A program made the translations under genes and the position numbers. The notes below the pieces were generated by a model. That model did not search any database, was not told where the DNA came from, and saw nothing but the letters and a program-made list of their open reading frames with translations. 64,000 nt of DNA. Source: Fidelibacterota bacterium. GTDB lineage: Bacteria > Pseudomonadota > Alphaproteobacteria > Rhodospirillales > Rhodospirillaceae. The stretch is taken from positions 92,660-156,659 of the forward strand of contig CANJLF010000005.1 in the NCBI GenBank assembly GCA_947475295.1, in the 5' to 3' direction. This document shows positions 37,570-47,027 of this stretch, in pieces (within the stretch, counting starts at the first letter, position 1; every line of letters begins with the position of its first letter).

Positions 37570-37619
37570 GCGCATCGCTTCTCCCGAAAACCAGAAGCCC
37601 ACTTTTCGGCGCGATGCGC
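37570..37619. repeat. Palindromic intergenic element, copy 1
   Basis: Outer arms GCGCATCGC (37570-37578) and GCGATGCGC (37611-37619); inner arms CCGAAAA (37584-37590) and TTTTCGG (37603-37609), with GCCCACTT inside. Elements with this pattern (GCATCGC...CCGAAAAGTGG...TTTTCGG...GCGATGC) are scattered through many alphaproteobacterial genomes. It lies in the rimP leader. The copy at 44641 has the same layout. Confidence 0.75.
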
Positions 37620-37633
37620 TGGGAAGCGGGCAA

Positions 37634-37660
37634 TAAAAAAAGTGGGCAATCGGCCCACTT
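37634..37660 (-). terminator. Intrinsic terminator after trmB
   Basis: Reverse-strand stem AAGTGGGC / GCCCACTT (37653-37660 with 37640-37647) has a five-base loop and is followed by a run of six to seven T (the A-run at 37635-37641). It lies 86 bases past the trmB stop and separates the metK-trmB unit from the nusA operon. Confidence 0.85.
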
Positions 37661-37745
37661 CCCAAGTTATCAAACATGCAGAAGATGGCGCTGATATAGG
37701 GCGATTTTCCGCGGAAGACAAGGCTTTTGAGGGATAGCTCTGATC

Positions 37746-38471
37746 TTAGGCGCCGCGTGCTTTTCGCACAAAATTCAAAAAAGTCGGCGTGCGGCCCGCG
37801 GCAATGGCCTTTTCCTCATAGCGCGTAGCGACCGAGTCGGAAGGGCGAATGCGCCAATCCTCCGGCCCGACAGCGGTCCAGGTGAAAGCCGGATGCCGGG
37901 GCGCGTGCAGCAAGGTCCATTCAACGTAGACGGGATGATCGCTGGCGATGCGCAGTTCGCCGCCGTCCACCAGCACCCGCGCCAAGTCATCCAGCATGGC
38001 CGGGCTGACAAAGCGCCGCTTGGCGTGACGGGCTTTGGGCCAGGGATCGGGAAACAAAAGCGAGACGCGGGCTAGGCTGTTGTCCTTTAAAGCCGGCAAT
38101 AAATGGCGGACGTCGTTGTCGAATATCCGCAAATTGGTGATCCGGCGCTCTTCCACATAGCGGGTCAGCGAGGCCACGCCGTTCAGGAAGACTTCGCAGC
38201 CGATAAAGGCGACGTCGGGATTTGCTGCAGCCTGGGCTGCAATATGCTCACCGCTGCCAAAGCCGATTTCGAGCCGTACGGATGTCGGTTTTTTTTTGAA
38301 AAAACACGCAGGATCAATGGATTGAGAGATATTTTCAAACGCGATCCGAAGTCGCGGCAGAGCGGTTTCCAGCAGCGACTTGCGGCCCGCCTTTAGAGGC
38401 TTGCCCTTGCGGCGGCCGTAGAAATGGATGCGCTCGCCGATCTCGGGCTCGCCGCTATCCCCGTTAGCCAC
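37746..38471 (-). CDS. trmB: tRNA (guanine-46-N7)-methyltransferase
   Basis: 241 residues from GTG 38471, overlapping the end of metK by eight bases; a longer ORF would read through metK in another frame. [17 protein letters not shown] at the start, [20 protein letters not shown] as the SAM site, and [20 protein letters not shown] as the family signature. Modifies G46 in tRNA variable loops. Terminator downstream. Confidence 0.94.
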   Translation of the reverse strand: MANGDSGEPEIGERIHFYGRRKGKPLKAGRKSLLETALPRLRIAFENISQSIDPACFFKKKPTSVRLEIGFGSGEHIAAQAAANPDVAFIGCEVFLNGVASLTRYVEERRITNLRIFDNDVRHLLPALKDNSLARVSLLFPDPWPKARHAKRRFVSPAMLDDLARVLVDGGELRIASDHPVYVEWTLLHAPRHPAFTWTAVGPEDWRIRPSDSVATRYEEKAIAAGRTPTFLNFVRKARGA

Positions 38472-39636
38472 CGAAGGCGGATTCAAGCTGCTCCACCAAG
38501 TCCAGGCGTTCCCAGCTGAAGCCGCCGGAACCGTCGGGCTCGCGGCCGAAGTGGCCGTAAGACGAGGTGCGGGCATAGATCGGGCGATTGAGCTTGAGGT
38601 GCTCGCGGATGCCGCGGGGTGAGAGGTTCATCAGCTCCTGCAGCACCTTGGACAGCTTGTCTTCATCCACTTCGCCTGTGCCTTGTGTGTCGACATAGAC
38701 CGACAGCGGCTTCGCAACGCCAATGGCATAGGACAACTGGATCAGACATTTGTGAGCAAGGCCCGCGGCCACGACGTTCTTCGCAAGATAACGCGCCGCA
38801 TAAGCCGCCGAGCGGTCGACCTTGGTCGGGTCCTTCCCGGAAAAAGCGCCGCCGCCATGCGGCGCAGCCCCACCATAAGTGTCGACAATAATCTTACGGC
38901 CGGTGAGGCCAGTGTCGCCGTCAGGACCGCCGATGACGAAGCGGCCGGTGGGGTTCACATAGAAGGTTTCTTCCGGGCACATCCAGCCACTGGGCAACAC
39001 GTTCCTCACATGCTTGCGAACATATTCGCGGATGGTTTCCTGATCGGCCTTTTCGCTGTGCTGTGTGGAGACCACAACCGAAGTGCAGCGGACCGGCTTG
39101 CCACCGACGTATTGCAGGCTCAGCTGGCTCTTGGCGTCGGGGCCGAGAAAATCCACGTCCTTGTCGTGACGCGCTTCGGCCAGCGATTGCAGAATGGCGT
39201 GCGAATAATGAATCGGCGCCGGCATGAATTCTTTGGTCTCGTTGACGGCGAAACCGAACATGATGCCCTGGTCGCCTGCGCCTTCATCCTTGTTGCCGGC
39301 GGAATCAACACCGACGGCAATGTCGGCGGATTGGGCGTGGACGTGGCATTCGACTTTTGCATTTTTCCAATGAAAGCCGTCCTGCTCGTAGCCGATGTCC
39401 TTCACAGCGTCGCGTGCGGCCTGGATCATCGCATCGTGAGTCACCGACTTTGGCACGCGCACTTCACCGGCCAGCACGATGAGGTTTGTCGTGCATAAGG
39501 TTTCCAGCGCGACGCGCGCGTAGGGATCGGCCGCAAGGCACAGATCGACGATGGAATCCGAGATGCGGTCGCTGACCTTGTCCGGATGGCCTTCCGAAAC
39601 GGACTCGCTGGTGAATACATAATCGGTCTTGGACAA
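38464..39636 (-). CDS. metK: S-adenosylmethionine synthetase
   Basis: 390 residues, starting at TTG 39636. [20 protein letters not shown] holds the ATP/methionine site, [20 protein letters not shown] is the hexapeptide region, and [20 protein letters not shown] is the P-loop-like signature. Makes the methyl donor used by neighbouring TrmB, RsmI and MiaB. The 219-base upstream region shows no SAM riboswitch that I can recognise; it contains three 12-base direct repeats (CCCAGATGGGG-like, 39756-39789). Confidence 0.97.
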   Translation of the reverse strand: MSKTDYVFTSESVSEGHPDKVSDRISDSIVDLCLAADPYARVALETLCTTNLIVLAGEVRVPKSVTHDAMIQAARDAVKDIGYEQDGFHWKNAKVECHVHAQSADIAVGVDSAGNKDEGAGDQGIMFGFAVNETKEFMPAPIHYSHAILQSLAEARHDKDVDFLGPDAKSQLSLQYVGGKPVRCTSVVVSTQHSEKADQETIREYVRKHVRNVLPSGWMCPEETFYVNPTGRFVIGGPDGDTGLTGRKIIVDTYGGAAPHGGGAFSGKDPTKVDRSAAYAARYLAKNVVAAGLAHKCLIQLSYAIGVAKPLSVYVDTQGTGEVDEDKLSKVLQELMNLSPRGIREHLKLNRPIYARTSSYGHFGREPDGSGGFSWERLDLVEQLESAFGG

Positions 39637-39799
39637 GGGTCAGGTCTCCTGGGCGGGGGATGCAACGGACGGGTTCGGAAAAACGCCCGCTCGGCGTATA
39701 GGAACCAGGGGCTTTTTTCAAGGTCGGTCGAGTCGAGGCCCGGAAAATAGGGCTAACCAGATAGGGCCCAGATGGGGCCCAGACAGGGCTAAGTGAAAA

Positions 39800-39831
39800 T
39801 GAAAACGCCGCCGCGAGGGATCGCGGCAGCG
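39800..39831 (-). terminator. Terminator after XRE paralogue 2
   Basis: GC-rich stem GCCGCGA/TCGCGGC (39810-39816 with 39821-39827), extended by further pairs beyond one mismatch, four-base loop. On the reverse strand it is followed by GTTTTCATTTT. It begins 25 bases past the regulator's stop codon. Confidence 0.7.
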
Positions 39832-39855
39832 TCGAATTCAAGCTGAAGGCGCCCT

Positions 39856-40350
39856 TTATTCTTCGACCGGCTCTTCGGGCGAAGCCAGGGACTTGGCCAG
39901 CTCATAGATGCGCCGGCGCACGTGGTAGTCCTTGATGCGGTAATAGGCGCGCACCAGTTCCAGGGTCTCGCGCTTGGTCATGGGGTCGTTCTCGCGCGGC
40001 TCGACATCCGGCGTCTCCACGCTCAGGTTGCGCGGGCTGGCTTGGGCGGTGGCGTCGTCCATTTCCTCGAAGAAGAACGACATGGGGCAATCCAGCACCC
40101 GGCTTAAATCCCACAGGCGGCTGGCGCCAATACGGTTGGCGCCCCGCTCGTACTTCTGCACCTGCTGGAAGGTCAGGCCGATGGCCTCGCCCAGTTTCTC
40201 TTGGCTCATGCCGAGCAGGGTCCGGCGCAAACGCACGCGACTGCCCACGTGGACGTCCACGGGGTTTGGTTTTCCCGACGGCATCCGTCCGCGCGTCGAG
40301 CGCGCCGTGGAGGTATCGTCGAATGCGTCATGTTCCTGCGGTAAGCCCAT
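39856..40350 (-). CDS. XRE-family helix-turn-helix regulator (paralogue 2)
   Basis: 164 residues from ATG 40350, with AGGGTG upstream; the ORF extends to 40392 without support. The HTH domain is HVGSRVRLRRTLLGMSQEKL, then LTFQQVQKYERGANRIGASR and LDCPMSFFFEE, nearly identical in pattern to the protein at 6430-6909. Both have a basic N-terminal leader and the same end motif RETLELVRAYYRI. Located between lnt and metK, a place where such a regulator is often found in alphaproteobacteria. Targets unknown. Confidence 0.9.
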   Translation of the reverse strand: MGLPQEHDAFDDTSTARSTRGRMPSGKPNPVDVHVGSRVRLRRTLLGMSQEKLGEAIGLTFQQVQKYERGANRIGASRLWDLSRVLDCPMSFFFEEMDDATAQASPRNLSVETPDVEPRENDPMTKRETLELVRAYYRIKDYHVRRRIYELAKSLASPEEPVEE

Positions 40351-40500
40351 GGTCACCCTGCTGAGGCAATTTAGAACGAGTGGCTGTAACAAAACCTGCT
40401 GCGAATATCTACCGACCGTTGAAAACTTGGGTCGTCTGCACCACTATTTGACACGAAAATCCCCCAAAATCAAATACCTGACAGGTTTTCTATCACCATT

Positions 40501-42156
40501 TTAACCATTCTTATCGCCCAAGCCCGTAGGCCATAGGGGTGGTGCGGGCTGGTCGTTCCGCCGGTGGTATAAGAGCAACGCCATTGCTCCGGTCAGGGTT
40601 GCGAGGACTAAGGGGATGAAATTACCCCCAAAACCAAAGACTGTGGCCTCTGCCAGCGATGTCGGTAAAGGTGCATCCAGGACACCCCGTTTCCCCAGGC
40701 CCAGTTCCGCGACCGTGCGGCCATAGCCGTCAATCACCGCCGAAATCCCCGTATTGGCGACTCGAACCAGAGGCAAGCCTTCTTCCACGGCCCGCAAGCG
40801 CGTCATGGCGTAGTGCTGATAGGGGCCGGTGCTCATGCCGAACCAGGCATCGTTGGTCAGATTTAAAAGCCATTGCGGCCTGGGCGCGACCGGCGGCGTC
40901 ACCCTGCCGGAAAAAATGGCTTCGTAGCAGATCAACGGCGTAAAGTCGGGCAGGCCCGGCAGATGCATAATGGTCAGGCCTTCCCCGGCGCCGTAGTCGC
41001 CGACCCCGCCGGTGATTTTGTCGTAGGGAATCAGCCAGCGCATCGGCATGTATTCGCCGAAGGGCACCAGATGACTCTTATCGTAGCCCGCGGCGACGTT
41101 GCCGGCGGGTGTCACGGCGTAAAGCGAATTGTAAATCGCTCTCCAACCGCCGTCGTCGCGCACGCCCCGGTCGGCGCCGGTGATCAAATATCCACCATCG
41201 GGCGCGGCGGCCGCGGCGGTCTGGCGGTGCCGTTCATCAAGGTTGAGAAAAAATGTCGGCGGCACGGCGGCCTCGCCCCAGATCACATGGGTGACATCGT
41301 CGGGGCGGTCATTGACGCTAAGAGCGACGTAATCCTGCAGCTGACTTTCCCACTGGCTGGGACGCGCGCGCTCGGTCTGGGGAATGTTGGCTTGCACCAG
41401 GCGGAACTTCACGCCGGTCACAAAATGAGTTTCGGCGGTATTGAGACGCCACGCCCCGCCGGCGCCGATCACCAGCAGCAGAACCAGCGGTGCCGCCGCC
41501 GCGACCCACGCGCGGGCAAACCGGGGCGGCTGCCCGAGCACCGCCGGCATCATCGCGGCAATCACTGTAATCAGGGTCAAGCCGTAAGCGCCGATCATAG
41601 CGGTGGCCTGGATAACCGGCAGGCCAACGGGCGTCATGGTTTCCGACCACACCGCGCCCGTGGGATTCCAGGGAAAGCCGGTGAAGATCCAGCTGCGGAC
41701 CCATTCGATCACCGTCCACACCGCGGCGAACAACAGAACGCGCAAAGCCGTTATGACGACGCGGTCGTAGGGCATATCGTCTTCATGAGGCGGCGGGATC
41801 ACGTGCGTAGCGGCGGCGACAATGGCGATAAAAATTCCCACGGCCGCCGACAGCGCCGTTACCGCCGGGTAGGCGATGATGCCGAAGGTCTCGCTGTCGA
41901 CAAAAAACGCGTTAGTGATCCAGTAGAAACTAACCAGATAGTGGCCGAAGCCGAAGGCCCAGCCGGTAAGCGCCGCGGCACGCCGGTCTTTGCAGCTATC
42001 CAGCAGCCACATCAACGTCGGAAAAGCGAGCCACAGCGCCGGTACAATTGAAAACGGCGCGAAGGCAAAGAGCGTCACAGCGCCGGCCAGAAACGCCGCC
42101 GCTAAGCGCCGCCAGCCGTTTAGACCGCTAAGTTTATGGGCCGCCGCGCCTATCAT
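40501..42156 (-). CDS. lnt: Apolipoprotein N-acyltransferase
   Basis: 551 residues. About six N-terminal membrane helices, then a nitrilase-like periplasmic domain with the Glu-Lys-Cys triad: Glu in VIWGEAAVPPTFF, Lys before SHLVPFGEYMP, and Cys in FTPLICYEAIFSG. A last helix precedes the C-terminus. Adds the third acyl chain to lipoproteins in the inner membrane. Starts two bases after corC. Confidence 0.96.
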   Translation of the reverse strand: MIGAAAHKLSGLNGWRRLAAAFLAGAVTLFAFAPFSIVPALWLAFPTLMWLLDSCKDRRAAALTGWAFGFGHYLVSFYWITNAFFVDSETFGIIAYPAVTALSAAVGIFIAIVAAATHVIPPPHEDDMPYDRVVITALRVLLFAAVWTVIEWVRSWIFTGFPWNPTGAVWSETMTPVGLPVIQATAMIGAYGLTLITVIAAMMPAVLGQPPRFARAWVAAAAPLVLLLVIGAGGAWRLNTAETHFVTGVKFRLVQANIPQTERARPSQWESQLQDYVALSVNDRPDDVTHVIWGEAAVPPTFFLNLDERHRQTAAAAAPDGGYLITGADRGVRDDGGWRAIYNSLYAVTPAGNVAAGYDKSHLVPFGEYMPMRWLIPYDKITGGVGDYGAGEGLTIMHLPGLPDFTPLICYEAIFSGRVTPPVAPRPQWLLNLTNDAWFGMSTGPYQHYAMTRLRAVEEGLPLVRVANTGISAVIDGYGRTVAELGLGKRGVLDAPLPTSLAEATVFGFGGNFIPLVLATLTGAMALLLYHRRNDQPAPPLWPTGLGDKNG

Positions 42157-42158
42157 GG

Positions 42159-43082
42159 TTATTTACCGCTAGGTGCGGGGGCCGGCACGCCGCGCAGGCG
42201 CAGTTGCCGCACCCGGCGCGGGTCGCCGTCGAGCACTTCGAACTCGATGCCGTTGGGGTGTTTGACCAGCTCGCCCCGCGCCGGCACATGCCCGGCCAGG
42301 CTGATCACAAGCCCGCCCAAGGTATCCGTAGCCTCGCGCTCTTCGTCGCTGAAGACCTGGCCGAAGCGTTTTTCGAACTCCTCCAGTGTCACGCGCGCAT
42401 CGGCGGATATGGCGCCGTCGGCCGCCTCCCTCAGTGTGGTGGCTTCCTCGCTGTCGTGTTCGTCTTCGATTTTGCCGACGATCTGTTCGACAACGTCTTC
42501 GATGGTGAGCAGCCCGGTGATGCCGCCGTATTCATCGACGACAAGGGCCATGTGGGTGCGTTTGACGCGCATCTCCAGCAGCAGATCCAGCACGCGTATG
42601 GCTGGCGAGACAAACAACATGGGCCGCACGATCTTGGCCAGCGGCGGCTGCACGATATCGGGTGCGGCCACCATGACCGCCACATCCTTGATGTGAACCA
42701 TGCCGACGACGTCATCCAAGGTCTTGCGGTAAACCGGCAGCCGCGAATGGCGCTCTTTCATCAGAAGCGCCAAGACTTCAGACATCTTGGTTTCGACCTC
42801 GACGGCGACGATGTCGGGCCGCGGCACCATGATGTCAGCCGCCGTCACGGCGCGCAAATTCAGGACGTTGCCGAGCAGCAGGCGCTCGTTGGGATCGATC
42901 ACCGGTCCGCCGTCGGGCGGGCTTTCCTCGTTGCGCTCTTCGATCAGTTCTTCAATGACGTCGCGCACGGTCTCGGCGGCCTCGCCGCCCTGAGGCGAGA
43001 TCCAGCGGCGGAGCGTGCGTAAAAGTCCGGTGCCCTGTTCTTCGGCTTCTTCCACCGACAGCGGACGGTTGAGCTCGCTCAT
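42159..43082 (-). CDS. corC: CorC/HlyC-type CBS-domain protein
   Basis: 307 residues, soluble form without the DUF21 membrane domain. Two CBS domains (about 75-205: ITAADIMVPRPDIVAVEVET and LVVDEYGGITGLLTIEDVVE), then the transporter-associated domain (220-300, LGGLVISLAGHVPARGELVK). Usually described as linked to magnesium/cobalt efflux. Its start overlaps the ybeY stop by four bases. Confidence 0.93.
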   Translation of the reverse strand: MSELNRPLSVEEAEEQGTGLLRTLRRWISPQGGEAAETVRDVIEELIEERNEESPPDGGPVIDPNERLLLGNVLNLRAVTAADIMVPRPDIVAVEVETKMSEVLALLMKERHSRLPVYRKTLDDVVGMVHIKDVAVMVAAPDIVQPPLAKIVRPMLFVSPAIRVLDLLLEMRVKRTHMALVVDEYGGITGLLTIEDVVEQIVGKIEDEHDSEEATTLREAADGAISADARVTLEEFEKRFGQVFSDEEREATDTLGGLVISLAGHVPARGELVKHPNGIEFEVLDGDPRRVRQLRLRGVPAPAPSGK

Positions 43083-43630
43083 TTGATTTTGCTCACTTGA
43101 GTTTGCTCATGGGGGCGTTTCACCGGAGGGACGGCGTAAGGGTCGGAAATCCCGAGACGGGCTAGAATCTTTTTCTCCAGTCGTTCCATGGTCAGGGCAT
43201 CTTCATCGCGTTCATGATCATAGCCCAAAAGATGCAGAACGCCATGCACCACCAAGTGTGACAGATGGGCCGTTAACGTCTTGCCTTCGGTTTTTGCCTC
43301 CCGGGTCAGCACGCCAAGGGCTATGGCGATGTCGCCCAGCGCGCGCGGCCGACCTTTTGGCGCCGTCCGGCGCTCCATATCCGACTCCGCCGGGAACGAA
43401 AGCACGTTGGTCGGCTTGTCCTTGCCGCGAAAAACCGCATTGAGTTTTCGCAAAGCTGCATCGCTCGTCAAAAGGATGCTGACTTCCACCGCGCGCTTTG
43501 GCCCCACTACCGCCAGCGCCGCATTGGCCGCGCGGCGGCAGACGGCGGCAGCGGTGCGAAGCTTGCGCGTCCACGTGCGTGTGGCGACGGTCACATCGAT
43601 GGTGGATTTCGGCGTCTTGCGCGCGCTCAT
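43079..43630 (-). CDS. ybeY: Endoribonuclease YbeY
   Basis: 183 residues. The zinc motif H-x3-H-x5-H is in HLVVHGVLHLLGYDHERDED. LNAVFRGKDKPTNVLSFPAE and LGDIAIALGV are the other conserved blocks. Acts in 16S rRNA 3' maturation and ribosome quality control. Overlaps phoH and corC by four bases on each side, so the three are translationally coupled. Confidence 0.96.
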   Translation of the reverse strand: MSARKTPKSTIDVTVATRTWTRKLRTAAAVCRRAANAALAVVGPKRAVEVSILLTSDAALRKLNAVFRGKDKPTNVLSFPAESDMERRTAPKGRPRALGDIAIALGVLTREAKTEGKTLTAHLSHLVVHGVLHLLGYDHERDEDALTMERLEKKILARLGISDPYAVPPVKRPHEQTQVSKIK

Positions 43631-44619
43631 TCCTGAAGGGGCGCCTTTTTACGCAACGCATCGCGTTTGTCGTAGGCCTCGACGATGCGCGTCACCAGGT
43701 CGTGGCGCACGACGTCGCGGTGCGTGAAGGACACGCGGCCCATGCCTGTTACATCCGCCAGCGTCTCCAGCGCATCCTCTAAACCTGATTTAGTGCCGCG
43801 CGGCAAATCCACCTGACTGAGATCGCCGGTCACCACCATGCGCGAGTTCTCACCCATGCGGGTCAACGCCATTTTCATCTGCACCGACGTGGTGTTCTGG
43901 GCTTCATCAAGAATGATAAAGGCGCTGGTCAGCGTGCGCCCGCGCATGAAGGCCAGCGGCGCCACCTCGATTTCGCCCGACAATAATAACTTCGCGACAT
44001 AGTCGCCGGGCAGCATGTCGTAAAGCGCGTCGTATAAAGGGCGCAAATAGGGATCAATCTTCTCGCGCATGTCGCCCGGCAAAAATCCCAGGCGCTCCCC
44101 GGCTTCCACGGCGGGACGCGAGAGAACGATGCGGTCAACCACCCCGGCTAGCTTCAGCGACACAGCCTTGGCAACGGCCATGTAGGTTTTGCCGGTGCCC
44201 GCCGGACCTAGCGCAAACACCAGCTCATATTTCTCCAGCGCTTGAAGATAAGTCGCCTGAGCGGGCGAGCGCGCGGTGATATGGCGCTTGCGCGTGCGGA
44301 TCGAAAGATCGCCGCCTTCGCTCCCACCGTCGTCTTGTACAAGACGCACGACGCCGTCGACGTCGCCCATCTCCACCGCCCGTCCGTCGGTCAATCGCCG
44401 ATAAAGTTGTTTCAGCGCGGCTTCGGCGCGCGCTGCCCGGGCTGGCGGACCCTCGATAGTTATGGTGTTGCCGCGACTGTGCAGCACCACGTCGAGCCGC
44501 TGCTCAAGGCGCGTCAGGTTGGCGTTGTGCGGTCCTACAAGCTGCTGCACCAGCCCGTTGTCAGAAAATGCGCAAGTGAGGTGTGTCGCGGCTGCGCCCG
44601 CTTCCACGTCAGAGCTCAT
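43627..44619 (-). CDS. phoH: PhoH-like ATPase
   Basis: 330 residues. A KH-like N-terminus (about 30-100) precedes the PhoH ATPase core with Walker [21 protein letters not shown] and Walker B in [11 protein letters not shown], then [13 protein letters not shown]. PhoH proteins are thought to act as RNA helicases; pairing with ybeY is near-universal. Overlaps the miaB end by four bases (ATGA). Confidence 0.95.
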   Translation of the reverse strand: MSSDVEAGAAATHLTCAFSDNGLVQQLVGPHNANLTRLEQRLDVVLHSRGNTITIEGPPARAARAEAALKQLYRRLTDGRAVEMGDVDGVVRLVQDDGGSEGGDLSIRTRKRHITARSPAQATYLQALEKYELVFALGPAGTGKTYMAVAKAVSLKLAGVVDRIVLSRPAVEAGERLGFLPGDMREKIDPYLRPLYDALYDMLPGDYVAKLLLSGEIEVAPLAFMRGRTLTSAFIILDEAQNTTSVQMKMALTRMGENSRMVVTGDLSQVDLPRGTKSGLEDALETLADVTGMGRVSFTHRDVVRHDLVTRIVEAYDKRDALRKKAPLQE

Positions 44620-46061
44620 GCGCTGACCACGGGGGCTAGAGCATTTCCCGGCGAAGTGGGTACCGGTTCGCCGCAGGAAATGCGACCAAACGAATCCTCC
44701 GCCCAGACGGCGCCCAGGCTGTAAGCTTCCACCGAAACGATCGCCAAAGGCACGATGGTGCCGATATGTTTTGGATCGGCCATGACGTGCACGGCCTGAA
44801 GATAAGGGCTGCGGCCCACCAGTTGGCCCGGATAACGCCCCGAGCCCGTCAACAACACATCGAAGGTGCGGCCGACGCAGTCCTTGTTGAAATTCCTGAG
44901 ATGGATATCAAGCACTTGCTGCAACAGATGCAGCCGCGCGGTTTTCACGTCGTCGGGCACTTGAGGCTTCATCAGCGCAGCGGGCGTGCCGGGCCGCGGA
45001 CTGTACTTGAACGAGAACGACTGCACGAAACCGATTTCATTAATCAGCTCCATGGTGTCGTCGAAGTCGCGGTCGGCCTCGCCGGGATAGCCGGTGATGA
45101 AATCCGAGGACAAGGCCATGTCGGCGCGCGCGTCCCGCAACTTATCGACAATGCGGCGGTAGTCGTCACGGGTATGGCCGCGATTCATCGAGGCCAGAAT
45201 TTTGTCGGACCCGGATTGAACGGGGAGATGCAGGAACGGCATCAACTGCGGCACGTCGCCGTGGGCCTTGATCAGATCGTCGTCCATGTCGCGGGGATGG
45301 GATGTGGTGTAGCGAATGCGCGCCAGCCCATCGATCTCGGCCAGCGCGCGGATCAAACTTCCCAGGCCTCTCGCCCCCTCGCCGTGATAGGCGTTGACGT
45401 TCTGGCCGAGCAGCGTGATCTCAGCCGCGCCGCCGGCCACCAGCCCACGCGCTTCACGCAAGATGTCGGCTGCGGGCCGCGAATATTCCGCGCCCCGCGT
45501 GTAAGGCACGACGCAGAAGGTGCAGAACTTGTCGCAGCCTTCCTGAATGGACAGAAACGCCGTCGGGCCGTCGGCCTTGGGCGCCGGCAGGTGATCGAAC
45601 TTGGGCTCGGCCGGAAACTCGGTATCCAGCACACCCTTTTGTCCGGCAGCGGGATCATTCTTTGCGCGTGCCGTGCGGGCCACCATCTCCGGCAGACGAT
45701 GATAGGTCTGCGGACCCAGCACGATATCGACGTATGGGGCGCGGGCCATGATCTCCGCGCCTTCGGCCTGGGCCACGCAGCCGGCCACGGCGATCAGCAT
45801 GTCGGCCTTGGCGGTTTTGAGTGCGCGCAGCCGGCCCAAATCCGAGAACACCTTTTCGGCGGCTTTCTCGCGGATATGGCAGGTGTTGAGAATCACCATG
45901 TCGGCGTCGTCGGGCCGGTCCGTGGGGGCATAGCCCAAGGGCGCCAGCACGTCGGCCATGCGCCCGGAGTCGTAGACATTCATCTGACAGCCGTAGGTCT
46001 TGATGAACAGCTTCTTGCGCCCAGGGGTCTTGGCAGGTGCGATGTTCGGAGCGTCGGCCAT
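44616..46061 (-). CDS. miaB: tRNA-2-methylthio-N6-dimethylallyladenosine synthase
   Basis: 481 residues. The N-terminal Cys cluster is in [34 protein letters not shown] and [11 protein letters not shown]. The radical-SAM cluster is in [25 protein letters not shown] domain is at about 385-450. Adds a methylthio group to i6A37 of tRNAs. Oddly, residues of about 460-473 ([18 protein letters not shown]) are encoded by a palindromic element at 44641-44683. They lie after the TRAM domain, so the enzyme is probably intact. First gene of the miaB-phoH-ybeY-corC-lnt operon. Confidence 0.96.
   Translation of the reverse strand: MADAPNIAPAKTPGRKKLFIKTYGCQMNVYDSGRMADVLAPLGYAPTDRPDDADMVILNTCHIREKAAEKVFSDLGRLRALKTAKADMLIAVAGCVAQAEGAEIMARAPYVDIVLGPQTYHRLPEMVARTARAKNDPAAGQKGVLDTEFPAEPKFDHLPAPKADGPTAFLSIQEGCDKFCTFCVVPYTRGAEYSRPAADILREARGLVAGGAAEITLLGQNVNAYHGEGARGLGSLIRALAEIDGLARIRYTTSHPRDMDDDLIKAHGDVPQLMPFLHLPVQSGSDKILASMNRGHTRDDYRRIVDKLRDARADMALSSDFITGYPGEADRDFDDTMELINEIGFVQSFSFKYSPRPGTPAALMKPQVPDDVKTARLHLLQQVLDIHLRNFNKDCVGRTFDVLLTGSGRYPGQLVGRSPYLQAVHVMADPKHIGTIVPLAIVSVEAYSLGAVWAEDSFGRISCGEPVPTSPGNALAPVVSA
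44641..44683. repeat. Palindromic element, copy 2, inside the 3' end of miaB
   Basis: Outer arms GCATTTCC (44641-44648) and GGAAATGC (44676-44683); inner arms CGGCGAA (44650-44656) and TTCGCCG (44667-44673), around GTGGGTACCGG. The pattern is the same as that of the element at 37570 and of palindromes seen widely between genes in alphaproteobacteria. Here it is in frame and supplies C-terminal codons of miaB. Confidence 0.75.
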
Positions 46062-46187
46062 ATCTTTGGTTTTAAAGGCCTTTTTTCTATACCCGCAATA
46101 TTAAATGCACCGCGTGGGAAAAGGGTTCCCCCTCATACTCTATAGTGGGTGCCAAAGGCAAAGGCCGGACTTTTTGCTGCCAGCGCC

Positions 46188-47027
46188 TTAGGCCGCGACC
46201 CGTCCGGCCAGCAATCCGGCCAGGCCGGCCCGTACGACTTGATCGCAGTGGGCCGCAAGGGCCTTGCGGTTGGGGAAATCGGCCAGCCTCACGGGGGCGT
46301 GGAAGGTGACTTCCACGGTCAAGATGCCCAACTTCCACACCTGCCAAAGATGGGGAAGCATCTCCATGTCGCCGTACCAGGCCACGTAAGGTCGCCAGCC
46401 GACGCCAATCGGCAGTCCGTTGAGGCGGGTATAGGCGATGGACACCGGCTGCACCGCGATGCCGTGCGTGCGCCCGTGCTGATCGGTTACATGGCGTTCG
46501 GCCACGGTGAATAACGCGCTCTTGAAGGGCTTCATGCGGTTACCGTCGCCGGAGGTGGACTCCGGGAACATGATCAAGGTGTCGCCATCGTCCAGGCGCT
46601 CTTGGATCTGATCGCGGGCGTTGCTTGTGGCGCTGCGCTTGCGATCGATGAAGACGCTGCGGCCGGCTTTGGCCATGACGCCGAAGATCGGCCACTTGGC
46701 GATATCGGCCTTGGCGACAAAATCGCCGGCGATGAGTGAGCCCAACGTGACAATGTCAAAATATGAAATGTGATTGCTGACGACCAGGTGGGGCCGCTCG
46801 GTGTGCTCACTACCGCGGACGATGACACGCAAGCCCACGACTTTTCGCAAGATGCGGTAATACCAGCGCCGGAAGGGCGCCGAATTTATGCCGAGCCCGT
46901 TGAGTGTGCCGGCGATCAGGGTCGCAATCAGCGAGGTCGCGAAAAAACCGGTCAGGCGCAGAGCCGCGACGGCCGATCCGATCGGCGTCGTCGGCAGTGC
47001 GGGATCAGGCGCTAGTCCGGGGGTCAG
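46188..47027 (-). CDS. olsA: 1-acylglycerol-3-phosphate / lyso-ornithine lipid O-acyltransferase (OlsA/PlsC family)
   Basis: The acyltransferase core is clear: VVSNHISYFDIVTL carries the HX4D motif, KAGRSVFIDRKRS follows, and IMFPESTSGDGN is the acyl-acceptor site. The first standard start is TTG 46850 (220 residues), but the same frame stays open upstream and encodes a membrane helix (SAVAALRLTGFFATSLIATL). Reading it back leads to a CTG at 47027 that overlaps the olsB stop as CTGA, giving 279 residues. That start is inferred, and a lost ATG or sequence error is possible. Being coupled to olsB suggests it O-acylates lyso-ornithine lipid. Confidence 0.82.
   Translation of the reverse strand: MTPGLAPDPALPTTPIGSAVAALRLTGFFATSLIATLIAGTLNGLGINSAPFRRWYYRILRKVVGLRVIVRGSEHTERPHLVVSNHISYFDIVTLGSLIAGDFVAKADIAKWPIFGVMAKAGRSVFIDRKRSATSNARDQIQERLDDGDTLIMFPESTSGDGNRMKPFKSALFTVAERHVTDQHGRTHGIAVQPVSIAYTRLNGLPIGVGWRPYVAWYGDMEMLPHLWQVWKLGILTVEVTFHAPVRLADFPNRKALAAHCDQVVRAGLAGLLAGRVAA

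Noticed and set aside
37746..38576. Longer trmB starting at 38576
   Set aside because: It would overlap more than 100 bases of metK with a Ser/Ala/Trp leader that is not part of the family.
39637..39855. SAM riboswitch before metK
   Set aside because: Looked for pseudoknot-type SAM-II or SAM/SAH motifs; only short direct repeats and a terminator are seen. A covariance-model search would settle it.
44766..46145. 459-codon + strand ORF opposite miaB
   Set aside because: Antisense shadow of miaB; no motifs.
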